Assembly (NCBI GenBank): GCA_026214975.1
Contig: CM047805.1
Coordinates: 2,294,001 to 2,358,000 of the forward strand
Length of the DNA: 64,000 nt
Direction: 5' to 3'
Source: Gentiana macrophylla
Lineage: Eukaryota > Streptophyta > Magnoliopsida > Gentianales > Gentianaceae
Shown: piece after piece, positions 1 to 11,840 of the stretch
Position numbering within the stretch: position 1 is the stretch's first letter
Layout of the letters: each line of letters starts with the position of its first letter
Position numbers and translations under genes: made by a program
The notes under the pieces: generated by a model
What the model saw: only the letters and a program-made list of their open reading frames with translations
Database searches by the model: none
Told to the model about the DNA's origin: nothing

Positions 1-950
1 GATGAATTTCTCCAATCCAACAATCATATTCAACATGATTGTTGGCTAGAAACCTTGCAGTGAGTCGACGGAGGAAGCCCATCATCAACACAACCAACTA
101 GAGAGTTCGATGCTTTATGATTAGTGAGTTTAATTTATAGTTTTTCATCACTTTGGATGTTGTTTTGTATTGTTCATGTTTTGTTTGAATTAACGATTCG
201 ATGAAACGATTTATTTTTATCTATGTGCTTGGATCTATGTATGAAAATATATTGGTTTAAGTTTTATTTCGTTCATGTGATGCAATTAATTGTGTTATAA
301 GAGATTATGCATAGTTGATTGAGTAGAGTTTGGGAACAATCTCGTGATCATGTTTGGTATTCTGTTTAGTTTGTTTGAAAAGATAAACGAAACCCTAGAA
401 TTTGGTTGTAGAAATTCAATTGAATTCGTGAAAAATCACTACTAAAAACTATATCTTTAAATCACCATCTAGTTGGGATTGTTGGTTGATGGGTGGAATC
501 TAGTTGCCTCGCTGTGTTTTCCTTTAATTGTTTGAATCAAATCGTTTAGATTAAGTTTAGTTTAAGTTCTAGTTTTATAAATCCTAATTTCCTTGTTTTC
601 CTCGCACTTTTCTTGTTTATGTTCAGTAGTTAGACGCTCGTCCAAATATCGAACTAACGCCCATTAGATTAAGCTTTCAGACGCTGCTCACTTTGGTGAA
701 CGCCGTCCATCTTTCTGCTTTCTATTTTTTAAGTCGTTTTCATTCCTGCTTTTAGTTTTAATTCTTAGGTTTAGGTTTTAGTTAGTTTCAACCCTAGTTT
801 AGTTAATAATTGTGACATAATCGATATAGATTTATACTTGAATTCGATAAACATTCCATTCCCTTAGGACGACCCGATAACATCCTATACTACGATCCTT
901 ATACTTGGGGTGTTTCGGTTATAAATTGTAAAACTCGTTTTTACCGAACA
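1..950 (+). repeat. 5' LTR of Athila A, 3' part only
   Basis: Matches 9753-10702 almost base for base and over the same length. It ends in ...CCGAACA just before the PBS. The first about 660 bases of the LTR lie left of the window. Differences from the 3' copy cluster at 595-760 in CTG/CTCG-rich words. Confidence 0.95.
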
Positions 951-956
951 AGTTTT

Positions 957-974
957 TGGCGCCGTTGCCGGGGA
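957..974 (+). other. Primer-binding site, tRNA-Asp type
   Basis: TGGCGCCGTTGCCGGGGA, complementary to the 3' end of plant tRNA-Asp, lies 6 bases after the LTR end. This PBS is characteristic of Athila and some Tat elements. Confidence 0.93.
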
Positions 975-1281
975 ATCGGTAACGGTTGTCGGATTCTTTT
1001 AGGTATAAAGTTTTATATCGATTCTAATTTTAATTGTGAGGTCAAATTTTAGAATTACGTTTATTTTTGTTTTCGTTTTACCTTGTTTTATTTAATTTTA
1101 TTTTCCTTCAATTATTTTCTTTAATTTTCGATAGTTATATTAGTTTCTATAATTTTAGATTTGTTTTTTTTTTCGTGATTTTAGATTAGCCTTTATTTAT
1201 TTCTGTACGTTCTTTTTAGTTTCCTTAATTATTTCTATTTCGTTTTTAAGTTTTAAGCCTTAATTTAAGATTTTCGAAGTC

Positions 1282-1384
1282 TGGACGAGCGTTTAATAAC
1301 TTGAACGACCGTCCACTTCAATCATGTTCCCCCGAACGACCGTTCATAAATCTGAACGAGCGTTCAGCTCTGAACGAACGTCCA
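1282..1384 (+). repeat. Cluster of five 14-bp near-palindromes in the Athila A leader
   Basis: Copies start at 1282, 1302, 1333, 1353 and 1371 and fit TGRACGNNCGTYCA, for example TGAACGAGCGTTCA at 1353 and TGAACGAACGTCCA at 1371. Spacing is 18-31 bases. Related words occur in the LTRs of this element and in Athila B. The role is unknown. Confidence 0.8.
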
Positions 1385-1536
1385 CTAACACCGCCAGTTC
1401 AGTTTGTTCAATCATCACTTCTTTTCTATCTTCTCTTCTCTCTTCTCTTTCTTTTCTCCTCTAAACCATCAAACCTTTTCTAAACCTGTTCTAATCAACC
1501 CTAAGGTTGATTTTTCCTTTTCTTTTCTTCTGGTTT

Positions 1537-3065
1537 ATGCAAACGAGAAGTAAGAAGGGACTTCTGATCTTCGATCCTGAACCTGAACGATCTATCCTAA
1601 GAAGGAGACTTCTTCCTGATCTTGACGCCATGGCAGATCAAGATCTAGTTCAAAATCCTCCTAATCCAAACCCAGACCCTCAAGCTCAATTAGCTCTAAT
1701 TCTGCAACAAATGCAAGCTCTGCAGCAACAGCAGAATCAACAAGCTGGCATAAATCAACAACTTCAACAATTTCGCCAGAACCAGCTTAATCAACTGAAC
1801 CAGGACCCCTACACCCCATATCTAAATCAACACTTTCTCGAGGGGCATAGACCTATTCGCCCTCCCGACATGGGAGGAGTGAACTTTGATCTAAAGAACG
1901 GAGTAGTTGCTCACAGTTCGAATAGCTCTTTCCATGGCATCGCTCAGAAGATCCACACGACTTCTTGTCACATTTGTACAAATCTGTGAAGGTGCCATTA
2001 TCCTGGTGTTGATTTCGAGATAGTCAAGTTAAAGCTATTTCCTTTTGCTTTGAAAGGTGAAGCAAGTCGGTGGTTTAAATCGTTGGCACATCATTCTCTC
2101 CATACATGGAATGATGTCAAAAGAGCCTTCGCTTCTTAAGTGGGTTTCTCACGAGTGCAAGATTATGGAGATGAAACGGAAATAGCTACGTTTGAGCGGT
2201 TGGAGGATGAGACTGTTGGCAAAGCTTGGGAGAGATTGAATCTCTTGATGAGGAAATGCCCCAATCACGGATATAACAGACATGAGTTGCTGGAACTGTT
2301 CTATAGAGGTGTCTCTCAACCTAATAGAGACTATCTTGACTCCACAGCTCATGGATCCTTCTTAGGGGGAGGTGATGAGACTACCTACAGAGTGGCTGAG
2401 ACCATCGCCAAGAACAATATGTGGTCGACTCCCAAGAAGACCAATGTTGTTAAGAAAGAAGGTACTGCAAGCAGTCCTGATACAAAGCTGTTGGTTGCTC
2501 AGATGGAATTGATAAGCAAGCAGCTGGCCAATCTTCAGACGCAGCCTTCTGATCTTGGAATGCAGGTAGGGACGGAGATGACAGAAAAAATAAATCTAAT
2601 GGATAATCAAAACCAACCCTTCCGAAACTTCAATCAAAGCCAGAACTACTCAGGATTTCAACGACAAAACTTCAATCAAGCCAAGTTACCACCTGGCCCT
2701 TCAAATTCGAATTCTTTCAACTCAAACTATCAAAGGACTCTCCTAACTCCCAAAGGCCGCAGGTGAATGGAACCAAACTCAAAATCATACCACCTCATGT
2801 GTCCTCAACACAAATTCGATGAGTGGTAGACATGGTGAAGACCTTGTCTACTAGCGTTAAAGCTATTGAGAGACAAGTTGGTCGATGGCGCATCAAACAG
2901 CAAGCAGACTCACGGTAAACTTCCGAGTTATACCGAGAGAAACCCAAAAGCTGATGTGAATGTTTGCACTGCCATTACACCACAATGGGAGTATGGACAG
3001 GAAGAAGAGCTCAATGAAGAAACGTTGAGAAGTGGTAAAAAGGCTGGACCCGGGAAGATGTCGTG
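1537..3065 (+). pseudogene. Athila A gag, frameshifted
   Basis: The likely start is the ATG at 1537, giving MQTRSKKG; the same start context (MQTRSHKG) occurs in Athila B at 17009. A Gln/Asn/Pro-rich N-terminal segment runs to 1986 and ends at a stop. The retrotransposon gag core resumes at 2140-2766 in a shifted frame, with the KAWERLNLLMRKCPNHG and LFYRGVSQPNRDYLD motifs. A further piece at 2866-3065 holds LPSYTERNPKADV and ETLRSGKK, the usual Athila gag tail. At least two frame breaks (about 1990-2140 and 2766-2866). The product would form the capsid of the cytoplasmic particle. Confidence 0.85.
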
Positions 3066-3385
3066 AAACGAGTAGCCCCTCCTGACGCCATGAGTTCAGG
3101 AGGGGGAAATCAGAAACCACATAGCAAAGAAAGCAACGATGAGGAGCTTAGTGACAATTCTTTGGAAGACGAAAATAATTCTGATGATGAGGAAAGAAAG
3201 AAAGAAAGTCAAGGGGCGGTACTCGACTAAAAAAAAAAGAAGAAAAGTTCGTAAGATGGAAGGATAAGGAGGATGAGGCGATAAAGAATCAAGCTACAGG
3301 GAATGATAAAGCCCTTCCTTATCCACCAAAAAGGAAAGAGAAAGCCCTCACTAATGACAAGCAAGATATCTTTGGAGTGAGGAGG

Positions 3386-4569
3386 ATGCTTAGAGACACT
3401 CAAGTTAGTATGCCCTTAGTCGAGGTATTAATCGAAATGCCTAAATGCTCTAAGTATCTTAAAGAATTTACGTGGGAGTAAGAGAAAGCTTCAGGGGATG
3501 GTGAAGAAGTGCTACGCGAAGATTGCGCGATGGTTTCCTGAAAGTCGTTGCGAGGTGACCCTCGGCGACCTTGAATCTCTGTGAGATCGAAGGCCATTTG
3601 TTCGAAAATGTCTTATGCGACTCAGGGGCCTCTATTAATGTGATGCCATTAAACGTATGCAAAAAGCTCGGGTTAGATAAAAGGATGCGAGAACGCCCGA
3701 TTTCTCTTCAGATGGTAGACAGATCTAGCCGGTCCGGCAGCCGGTTGTGTAGCTAATGTTCTCCTTCAAGTTGAACATTTAGTCTTCCCTACCGATCGGG
3801 TTATTCTAGACTATCCACCGATAAGGAGATGCCTCTAATTCTAGGCCGAACCTTTTTAGACACTTCTAACGCTCTCATCGACTTCTGCAAAGGACAAATT
3901 ACTCTTAGAGTCGATGACACATCCGTCACCTTCACACGGGGGACAAGTCCTGAAAGAACCATAACTGATGAAATATCGTTTGTTGAAGCAATTTACGAGG
4001 ATGAAAAAGATGCCTACTCTGAAGAATCAGAGGAGTTGACAGAGATAGGTGTTTTTGAAGTCATGGACATTGAAGATCAAGCTAACTGCGGACCATCTTC
4101 TAATTCATTTCAAGCCGTAGGCATTGACGAGTCATCTTCACTCGCTCACACTGAGCCTGTTATTGAGTTAGAAGCATGGAGATGCCCAGCAACAAACGAT
4201 GATCTCAAAGAACTGAGTCAAGAAGACTTCATCCCTGGTGAAGAAGAAGCTCTGATGGGTAGTTGGGACGAGGTAGACTTTTGTAGAGAGACTACTCATT
4301 GGGAAATAGATGATTGGGAAGAGCTGGCAGAAGAGCTTAAAGATGAAGAGTTAAGAAAAATGACCGATCACAAGAAAAAGGAAGCAAGTGTTGACCGGTG
4401 GATTCCGATGGATGATTTGATCCAGTACCTTTCTGGGGTTGAGCCTCGGGAAGATGAGTTATTCTTTAGTCAACCACTCCAAGCTCATAAAGAGAAAGGT
4501 GGCCCGTTAAAGTCTAGTATTGAGCAACCACCTACTCGATTTAGAGCTCAAACCGCTCAAACACCTTAA
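3386..4569 (+). pseudogene. Athila A protease with long acidic linker
   Basis: The pre-protease block (MPLVEVLIEMPKCSKYLKE, 3410-3470) is followed by the aspartic protease: LCDSGASINVMPLNVCKKLGL near 3610-3675 with catalytic DSG, and PLILGRTFLDTSNALIDF at the start of the reading frame at 3829. The two halves are in different frames. The second frame continues as a 246-residue ORF to 4569 whose later part is an acidic linker rich in Asp and Glu before RT. I know no function for the linker. Confidence 0.82.
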
Positions 4570-5673
4570 GTATATCTTTCTTAAGGATGGAGATAAATTG
4601 CCTTTGATCATTTCTTCAAACTCGACACGAGCAAGAAGCACAGGTGATAGAAGTGCTTAAAAAGAATATCCTCGCTCGGATGGCAAGTGGGTGATATCCG
4701 AGGAATCACCAGATGTATGCATGCATAAAATCCGAACGGATGAGGAGCTAAAAGGTTAGACAACCTCGAGAGAAGGCTGAATCCGCATATGCAGGAGGTT
4801 GTCAAGAAAGAAGTGATAAAGTGGCTTGACATGGGCATCATCTATGCAATCGCCGATAAGTGGAGTGGGTCACCCTACTCAAGTTGTGCCAAAGAAGGCG
4901 GAATCACAAATAAAAGAATGAAAAAGGAGGAAGTTGCCTTACGACTCGTGACAAAGCACAGAGTCTCAGATTGACTATTGTAGACTTAATGAGGTTACCG
5001 CCAAGGACCACTTTCCCTACCCTTCATTGACCAAACCTTATTGAACGAATCGAGTGGTCATAAGTATTATTGTTTCCTTGATGGCTATTCGCTACTTCCA
5101 GATAGCCATTGATCCTAATGACCAAGAGAAGACAACTTTTACGTGTCCATCTGGTACTTTTGCTTTTCGCAGAATGCCATTCGGCCTATGCAATGCACCC
5201 GCGACTTTTCAACGGTGCATGTTAGCCATTTTTTATGGACTTGTGGAGCAATGCATGGAGGTCTTCATGGATGACTTCTCAATCTACGGCGATAGCTTTG
5301 ATGAAATCTTAAAGAATCTAGATATGTACTCCAACGGTGTGTTGAGAAAAATCTGGTGCTTAACTGGGAAAAATGCCATTTTCTAGTAGACGAAGGAATC
5401 GTTTTGGGACATAAGGTGTCCAATGCTGGTATTCAAGTGGATAAGGCTAAGGTAGAAGCCATCGAAAGGATGATGTACCCTAAGACAGTGAAGGAGGTAC
5501 GAGGTTTTCTAGGACACGTTGGCTTCTACAGGCGGTTTATTCGAGACTTTTCTACTATTGCCAAGCCTTTATCAAATCTTTTGAAAGATGATGTAGATTT
5601 CTTGTTCGATGTGAAGTGCAAAGAAGCTTTCAATTGTCCTGAAGACAAGCTTTTATCGCTGCCCCTATTTTAG
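4570..5673 (+). pseudogene. Athila A reverse transcriptase, frameshifted
   Basis: RT begins with remnants around 4780-5040. The best preserved part is 5054-5386, with YFQIAIDPNDQEKTTF, MPFGLCNAPATFQRCM and the catalytic-loop version FMDD. The thumb follows at 5356-5673 in another frame (LNWEKCHFLVDEGIVLGHKV, GFLGHVGFYRRFIRDFS). It would copy the element RNA into DNA from the tRNA-Asp primer. Several shifts break the frame. Confidence 0.9.
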
Positions 5674-5689
5674 TTGCACTGATGGACCA

Positions 5690-6060
5690 AGCCTTTCGAG
5701 TTGATGTGCGATGCCTCTAATTACGCCGTAGGCGCAGTTTTAGGTCAAAGAGTTGATAAAAGGTTCAGGCCCATTTTTTATGCGAGCCGCACCTTGAACC
5801 CGGCTCAATGCAATTATACCACAACTGAGAAGGAATTCTTAGCCGTTGTTTTTGCCATTGACAAGTTTAGAAGTTATCTTCAGGGTCTCAAGTTGTTGTA
5901 TGGACCGATCATGCAGCCCTACGCTACCTTATGGACAAAGCAGATGCAAAACCAAGGTTACTTCGATGGATTCTGATTTTACAAGAGTTTGACCTTGTGA
6001 TTAAAGATAAGAAAGGTAGTGAGAATATTGTGGCTGATCATTTATCTCGCTTAGTAAATG
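5690..6060 (+). pseudogene. Athila A RNase H, frameshifted
   Basis: 5701-5976 holds the RNase H start, LMCDASNYAVGAVLGQR, and [22 protein letters not shown]. The domain ends in the next frame at 5931-6060 with [17 protein letters not shown], the usual end of Ty3/gypsy RNase H. One frameshift lies near 5930. Confidence 0.88.
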
Positions 6061-6149
6061 AGGGTGCAGAGAATCACAATGATATAGGCATTGATTTTCC
6101 GACTGAGCAATTGATGAAGCTTGAAACGGTTAGGCCGTGGTATGCTGAC

Positions 6150-7431
6150 TACGTCAACTATTTAGCGAGTGGTCATTTAGAGGACATGACATATCAGGAG
6201 AAGAAAAAGTTCTTTTCGATCTTAAATATCTCGTATGGGAAGATCCTTATTTGTTCGAGTCCAGTAAAGACGGATTGCTTCAAGGTGTGTGTTCGGAGCA
6301 TGATCAGTGGGATATCCTAGAACAATGCCATAGCTGGTCCTACCGGAGGTCATTATGGAACACCGAAGACGGTCGCAAAGATCCTTCAAGTGGATTCTAC
6401 CGCCGACTGTTTAAAGATGCAAGCCTTTTGTAAAGGTTGTGATAGGTGCCGAGAACGGACGGCAGAGTAGTAGGATGGAAATGCCACTTAAGCCCATTCT
6501 TGAATGCGAAGTTTTCGACGTTTGGGGCATAGATTTTATGGGACCCTTTCCATCTTCGTGCGGTAATAAATATATCCTCATCTGTGTCGACTATGTTTCC
6601 AAGTGGGTTGAAGCCATAGCTACCCAAACTAATGATCATAAAGTCGTGAAGAAATTCTTGCAAAAGAATATCTTTACCAGATTCGGCTGTCCGAGAGCAC
6701 TCATTAGTGATGAGGGTACCCACTTTTGCAATGCGCCACTTGATAAAATCCTTGAAAAATATGGTGTCAAACACAAAGTTGGTTCACCATATCATCCCCA
6801 AACCAGTGGCCAAGTCGAGGTAAGCAACTGGAGCTTGAAAAGAATTTTAGAGAAGACCGTGAACAATAATCGATCTAATTGGAGTCTTAAGTTGGATGAC
6901 GCGTTGTGGGCTTATCGATCGCATTTAAAACCCCGATGGGCACGTCACCCTTCCAAATGGTCTATGTCAAAGCTTGTCATTTACCTGTCGAACTTGAACA
7001 CAGAGCTTTCTGGGCAATTAAATTCTTAAATTTCGATAGCCAACTCTGTGGGGAGAAACGGTTGTTACAATTGAACGAGCTCGACGAATTCAGACTCAGA
7101 GCGTACGAGAATGCTAAGCTTAGCAAGGAAAGAACGAAGATACTCCATGACGCTAAGATCAAGGACCGAGAATTCAAAGTTGGTGAAATGGCTTTACTCT
7201 ATAATACTAGACTTCACCTGTTTCCGGGTAAACTCAAGTCTAGATGGTCCGCCCTTTGAGATTCTCGAGGTTAATCCAAGTGGAGTAATTACTTTGAACG
7301 GGTATGGTAATCAAGCTTTTAAAGTGAATGGTCATCGACTTAAGAAATATTTTGGGCAACCAAAGGAAAAGCCTGAGACTCTTTATTTCCAAAGAAGAGA
7401 TGAGAGTACAGATGTCCTGATTTGTAAATAG
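6150..7431 (+). pseudogene. Athila A integrase, frameshifted
   Basis: The N-terminal zinc-binding part (6180-6440) is badly broken. The core at 6439-7029 keeps the DDE residues: Asp in [10 protein letters not shown], Asp in [10 protein letters not shown], Glu in [10 protein letters not shown]. The C-terminal part runs through 6906-7259 and 7111-7431 in other frames ([20 protein letters not shown]). I see no chromodomain, as expected for Athila. A readable stretch continues past the TAG at 7429 to about 7700 (acidic, Pro-rich), perhaps the original C-terminus. Confidence 0.88.
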
Positions 7432-9092
7432 ATTCCATCTTATTTCTTTGAGTCAGATGATGACATTCCTACCTCTACCTGTGAGGAACCTTCTCCTGAG
7501 ACTCCTGAGCATGTTAGCACACCTACGCCTATCATCCGCAAGAACACGAAGAAGAGAGTCAGTGTAGTTTGGAGAGAAAAATTTAATGATCTTATAGCAC
7601 ACTTGACTTGTTGTTGTGGTGAAAATCATTTCCGCCCCAGTGCTCCTGATTCTGATACTGAGGTGGCGGTAGTCAAACCAAAGTGGCCCGATCCGGGTTG
7701 ATCTTTTGAAATCTGTGTCAAGCTATTGACATTAAAAGAGCGCTCCTAGGAGGCAACCTAGTTATTTGTTTTTTTTTTCTTAGGTTGTTTTATTGTTTTA
7801 GAAGTAGTACTTTAGTTGATTATGTGTTGATGGTTATTCCTCCTACATTCATTGTAAGTGTTTTGTGTTATGTGTTGCTCATATACCCCGTGTACCCCGA
7901 GATTATATGGTATGTCGAGTGTGGCAGATACTTTTGAGCAGGTTCGCAAGCTTTTATGTCCAGTGTTGTCTATTCGAGTTGTCGCGGTACATTCATGCTC
8001 CGGCCTGACCTCTGCCAACTTTCATCCGACAACCACTGTTGAAACCAGCTAAGTTTTCTTTTTCTTTTATTCTGCACATTCTGAGGACATAATGTGATTT
8101 AAGTGTGGGGGGGTAAATTGGGTATGTTTTTATGCTATATCCTTTGAAATATGAGTGAATGTTAAATTTCCACGAAATTTAAATTTTTGTGAATCTCGAG
8201 CATGTGGTTGAAACTAAATGCTTGCTAGTTGTAGTTTTCTAACGATGATAGTATGTGACTTAGTGAGATAATTATAGCATGTCTTTACTTTCATGGAGCT
8301 AGTATTCATTTCACACGTTCACGAGAGCCTTTGATATTGAAGCAAGGTTTTGAACTATATCCTTTCATTGTTTTAGTGATTTATCTTAGGAAGGTCAAGA
8401 TAGTAACACCTTAGTTAGACCGTGTCTTTGTGAATATCATAAAGTTTGAATGTGATAAGTGAGATGTAACTTATGTCTTGAAAAAGAATGAATAAGTAGT
8501 GAATTATTAATAAATACGCTTGTTTAAAGTTGGTCGATGATTGGAGTGCGGTAGGGCATTATCTCGAAAAGTCATATACCACTATGATGACCAAAAGCTC
8601 ACGATAATGTCAGGAGAAGCTACCTTATGATTTGAGTAAGGTAGGTGTTATCACTAAACATCCTATTCTACTATGATGGGTAAGAGCTCATTCGATAATG
8701 CGTAAAAATAAAATAAAATAAAATAAAAAGAAAAGAGAAAAAGCAATTAAACTCAAGACTTTGTTATCATTGAATTTATACCCAGTAGAACCGCATGATA
8801 TGCTGTAGGGATTATCCTACTGAGTGCGTGGGAAGGCTTTGAGTGGAGCTATTACCTGCCTATATCTAGGATAGTCATTGGATTTTTGAGAGGATATTTC
8901 TTTGAAAGGCTTGTTAAATTTGAAAAGGGCTTGTCACACATACACTGAATCTATCTCGGTGATGGTATTGTTTGCTATAGTTGTTGTATCTTTTGTTACG
9001 TGAGTTAGAGATCTATGTGGATTGCATGAAAGTTGAGCTATAGTTTTGATTGTTTTGTCCGAGGACGTACAAAAAGCTAAGTGTGGGGGTGT
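7432..9092 (+). other. Athila A 3' non-coding region
   Basis: No convincing ORF. Three parts recur in Athila B: an AGGAGGCA-type motif at 7745-7762, an internal purine tract TTTAAGTGTGGGGGGG at 8098-8113, and a two-unit repeat at 8532-8700. The terminal polypurine tract, AAGTGTGGGGGTG, lies at 9079-9091. Athila relatives often carry an env-like gene here; none is seen. Confidence 0.75.
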
Positions 9093-10702
9093 TGTTAAGG
9101 CCATATTTATATGATTATTAAGGGTTATATTTCATTATTATTTTCCCACATTTGCATATTTACATGAGAATTAAGGGTTTAAGTGTAATTATTTAGTAAG
9201 GACGATTTTAATATGGTTATTTGCAAAATTGATTATTTTATGTGTTAAATTAATGGAATTATTATTATTTGAGTTTTATTACATTTTGCAATGTTTATTT
9301 ATCCTTTAGGAGGCTGAATTTCGAATGCTAAAGAGGATAAATGAAGCTCAAGTCGAATTATTCAAGATAGAGTTGGAATTGGCTTGAAGAAAGTGGATAA
9401 AGATGAAGAGATCAAATCCTAAGCATTGCAAACGAGCGTCTGCGTCCCGTCCATTCCAGACGGGTGTCCACTGATCTTGGACGAAGGCCCGAAGTGAATC
9501 AAGCGCCCATGCGGCATCGTAATCGTATTTTACATTGAGTCTTGAGGCGAAGCCAAACGCACGTTCATGCTCCGTCCAGGCATTACGGACGGGCGCCTGC
9601 TTGTTCAAACGAAGGCGTCCGGTGCCGACTTAAACCCCCAACCGACTTAGCATTCTATAAATACAAGAAAGAGCCCCAACCCTAATTTCATACTTTTCAT
9701 AGCTGCAACTTTCACACCAAAAAGCTGTGGCCAGAACCCTAATTTTATAGAGATGAATTTCTCCAATCCAACAATCATATTCAACATGATTGTTGGCTAG
9801 AAACCTTGCAGTGAGTCGACGGAGGAAGCCCATCATCAACACAACCAACTAGAGAGTTCGATGCTTTATGATTAGTGAGTTTAATTTATAGTTTTTCATC
9901 ACTTTGGATGTTGTTTTGTATTGTTCATGTTTTGTTTGAATTAACGATTCTATGAAACGATTTATTTTTATCTATGTGCTTGGATCTATGTATGAAAATA
10001 TATTGGTTTAAGTTTTATTTCGTTCATGTGATGCAATTAATTGTGTTATAAGAGATTATGCATAGTTGATTGAGTAGATTTTGGGAACAATCTCGTGATC
10101 ATGTTTGGTATGCTGTTTAGTTTGTTTGAAAAGATAAACGAAACCCTAGAATTTGGTTGTAGAAATTCAATTGAATTCGTGAAAAATCACTACTAAAAAC
10201 TATATCTTTAAATCACCATCTAGTTGGGATTGTTGGTTGATGGGTGGAATCTAGTTGCCTCGCTGTGTTTTCCTTTAATTGTTTGAATCAAATCGTTTAG
10301 ATTAAGTTTAGTTTAAGTTCTAGTTTTATAATTCCTAATTTCCTGCTGTTTTCCTGCACTTTTCTGTTTATGTTCGTAGTTAGACGCTCGTCCGAAATAT
10401 CGAACGAACGTCCATTAGATTAAGCTTTCAGACGCTCGTTCACTTTGGTGAACGCTCGTCCATCTTTCTGTTTCTATTTTTTTAAGCTGTTTTCATTCCT
10501 GTTTTAGTTTTAATTCTTAGGTTTAGGTTTTAGTTAGTTTCAACCCTAGTTTAGTTAATAATTGTGACATAATCGATATAGATTTATACTTGAATTCGAT
10601 AAACATTCCATTCCCTTAGGACGACCCGATAACATCCTATACTACGATCCTTATACTTGGGGTGTTTCGGTTATAAATTGTAAAACTCGTTTTTACCGAA
10701 CA
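9093..10702 (+). repeat. 3' LTR of Athila A, complete
   Basis: Starts TGTTAAGG directly after the polypurine tract and ends CCGAACA. A TATAAATA box lies at about 9655-9662. Length is about 1.61 kb, close to the 1.60 kb of Athila B. The next five bases, ATTAG at 10703-10707, would be the target-site duplication; the partner is outside the window. Confidence 0.92.
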
Positions 10703-11840
10703 ATTAGTCAACTCTTTGACAATTCACATATTTATGTGGTAGTCAACCCCTTGCCTCTAGAATAAGACAGTCCTGACGAGGGCCAATCACCGAAATACTC
10801 TAGTCAAGTCATAACCCAATATTCGCGAGATCTCATACGATCATATCTCAATAACGACGATATACCCGTGGTAGGTCAACTCCCGACGAGGGCCGATCAG
10901 TTGGATCCGAACAAAGGCTCTTCACCATCGCTATAATGTTGGGAGACAATATTTCGACTTGATTTTTTTTGTGGAAGTATGTACGTAAATTAATTCACTT
11001 AATTAATTTAATTACGGTCTCATCAAATATATTTGTCTCTATAGATATACATCCTACACATTTATCTAGATCGTGTCTAGTCATGCATCTTTCAGTATCA
11101 TATAAAATAAATACAAGCACAAAATAAATAAATGCGTAAAGTAACCGGTATGATCATGGACTTTTCTAGAGTGCGGTTTCGAATACAAATCGACGAAACC
11201 ATGGTCACAATCTAAGGTATTTGCAAACCGCCAATAGGATCTTTAATGCTCCATTCTCCAATGAGATCTTTATTTTTCGTCTTTCTTTGGTCTTTATCTT
11301 CTGCTCCATTCTTGTTACATTTAATTCTATCTAATAAAATAAATACACTCGCCGCAAATGGGGGGGAGCGGACAGGAATGGGATAAATGCAGAAAATAAA
11401 CTAGGTCACGTTCTACATAACGGCCTAGGACAATTTTTAAACCAACATAAAAATTAAATCATTCACATCTATCCTATCGGTCGAGCCCATGATCAATCGG
11501 AGTCCATATAATCATATTATATCTACTATATCTAATCCATACAATAAAATCTTATGAAAAAATAAAATAAAATTTAACTACTTGCGTCTTAATTAATCAA
11601 TTAACATTTAATCTATTAAATATTTTTATCCAATCAATTAACTAATTAACATTTAATTAATTAAATGTTTTTTATTGAAATAAAATTAACGATTAATTTT
11701 AATCCGATTTTAATTTTAATTTTAATTAATTAGAACTATTCCAAAAATAAATCAAAATTAAAATTAAGTCTCTTTTGTTTCTTTCCTTTTGATTCATAAT
11801 CAAAAGGGATGCCTTTAGTTTCCTAAACAAAAAGCATCTT

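Larger units (their letters stand above)
1..10702 (+). mobile_element. Athila-lineage Ty3/gypsy LTR retrotransposon A (left end outside window)
   Basis: Direct repeats at 1-950 and 9753-10702 are the shared part of two LTRs. Between them lie, in order, a tRNA-Asp primer-binding site, gag, protease, RT, RNase H and integrase, then about 1.6 kb of non-coding DNA, a polypurine tract and the complete 3' LTR. The order PR-RT-RH-INT marks Ty3/gypsy. The RT wording (FMDDFS, MPFGLCNAPATFQRCM), the tRNA-Asp PBS and LTRs of about 1.6 kb match the Athila lineage. All frames are broken, so the copy cannot encode a full polyprotein as read. It sits inside a minus-strand copia-type element whose remainder begins at 10703. 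No env-like ORF is present. Confidence 0.93.

Noticed and set aside
7432..9092. Env-like gene in the Athila 3' region
   Set aside because: No long frame, signal peptide or transmembrane pattern in either element.
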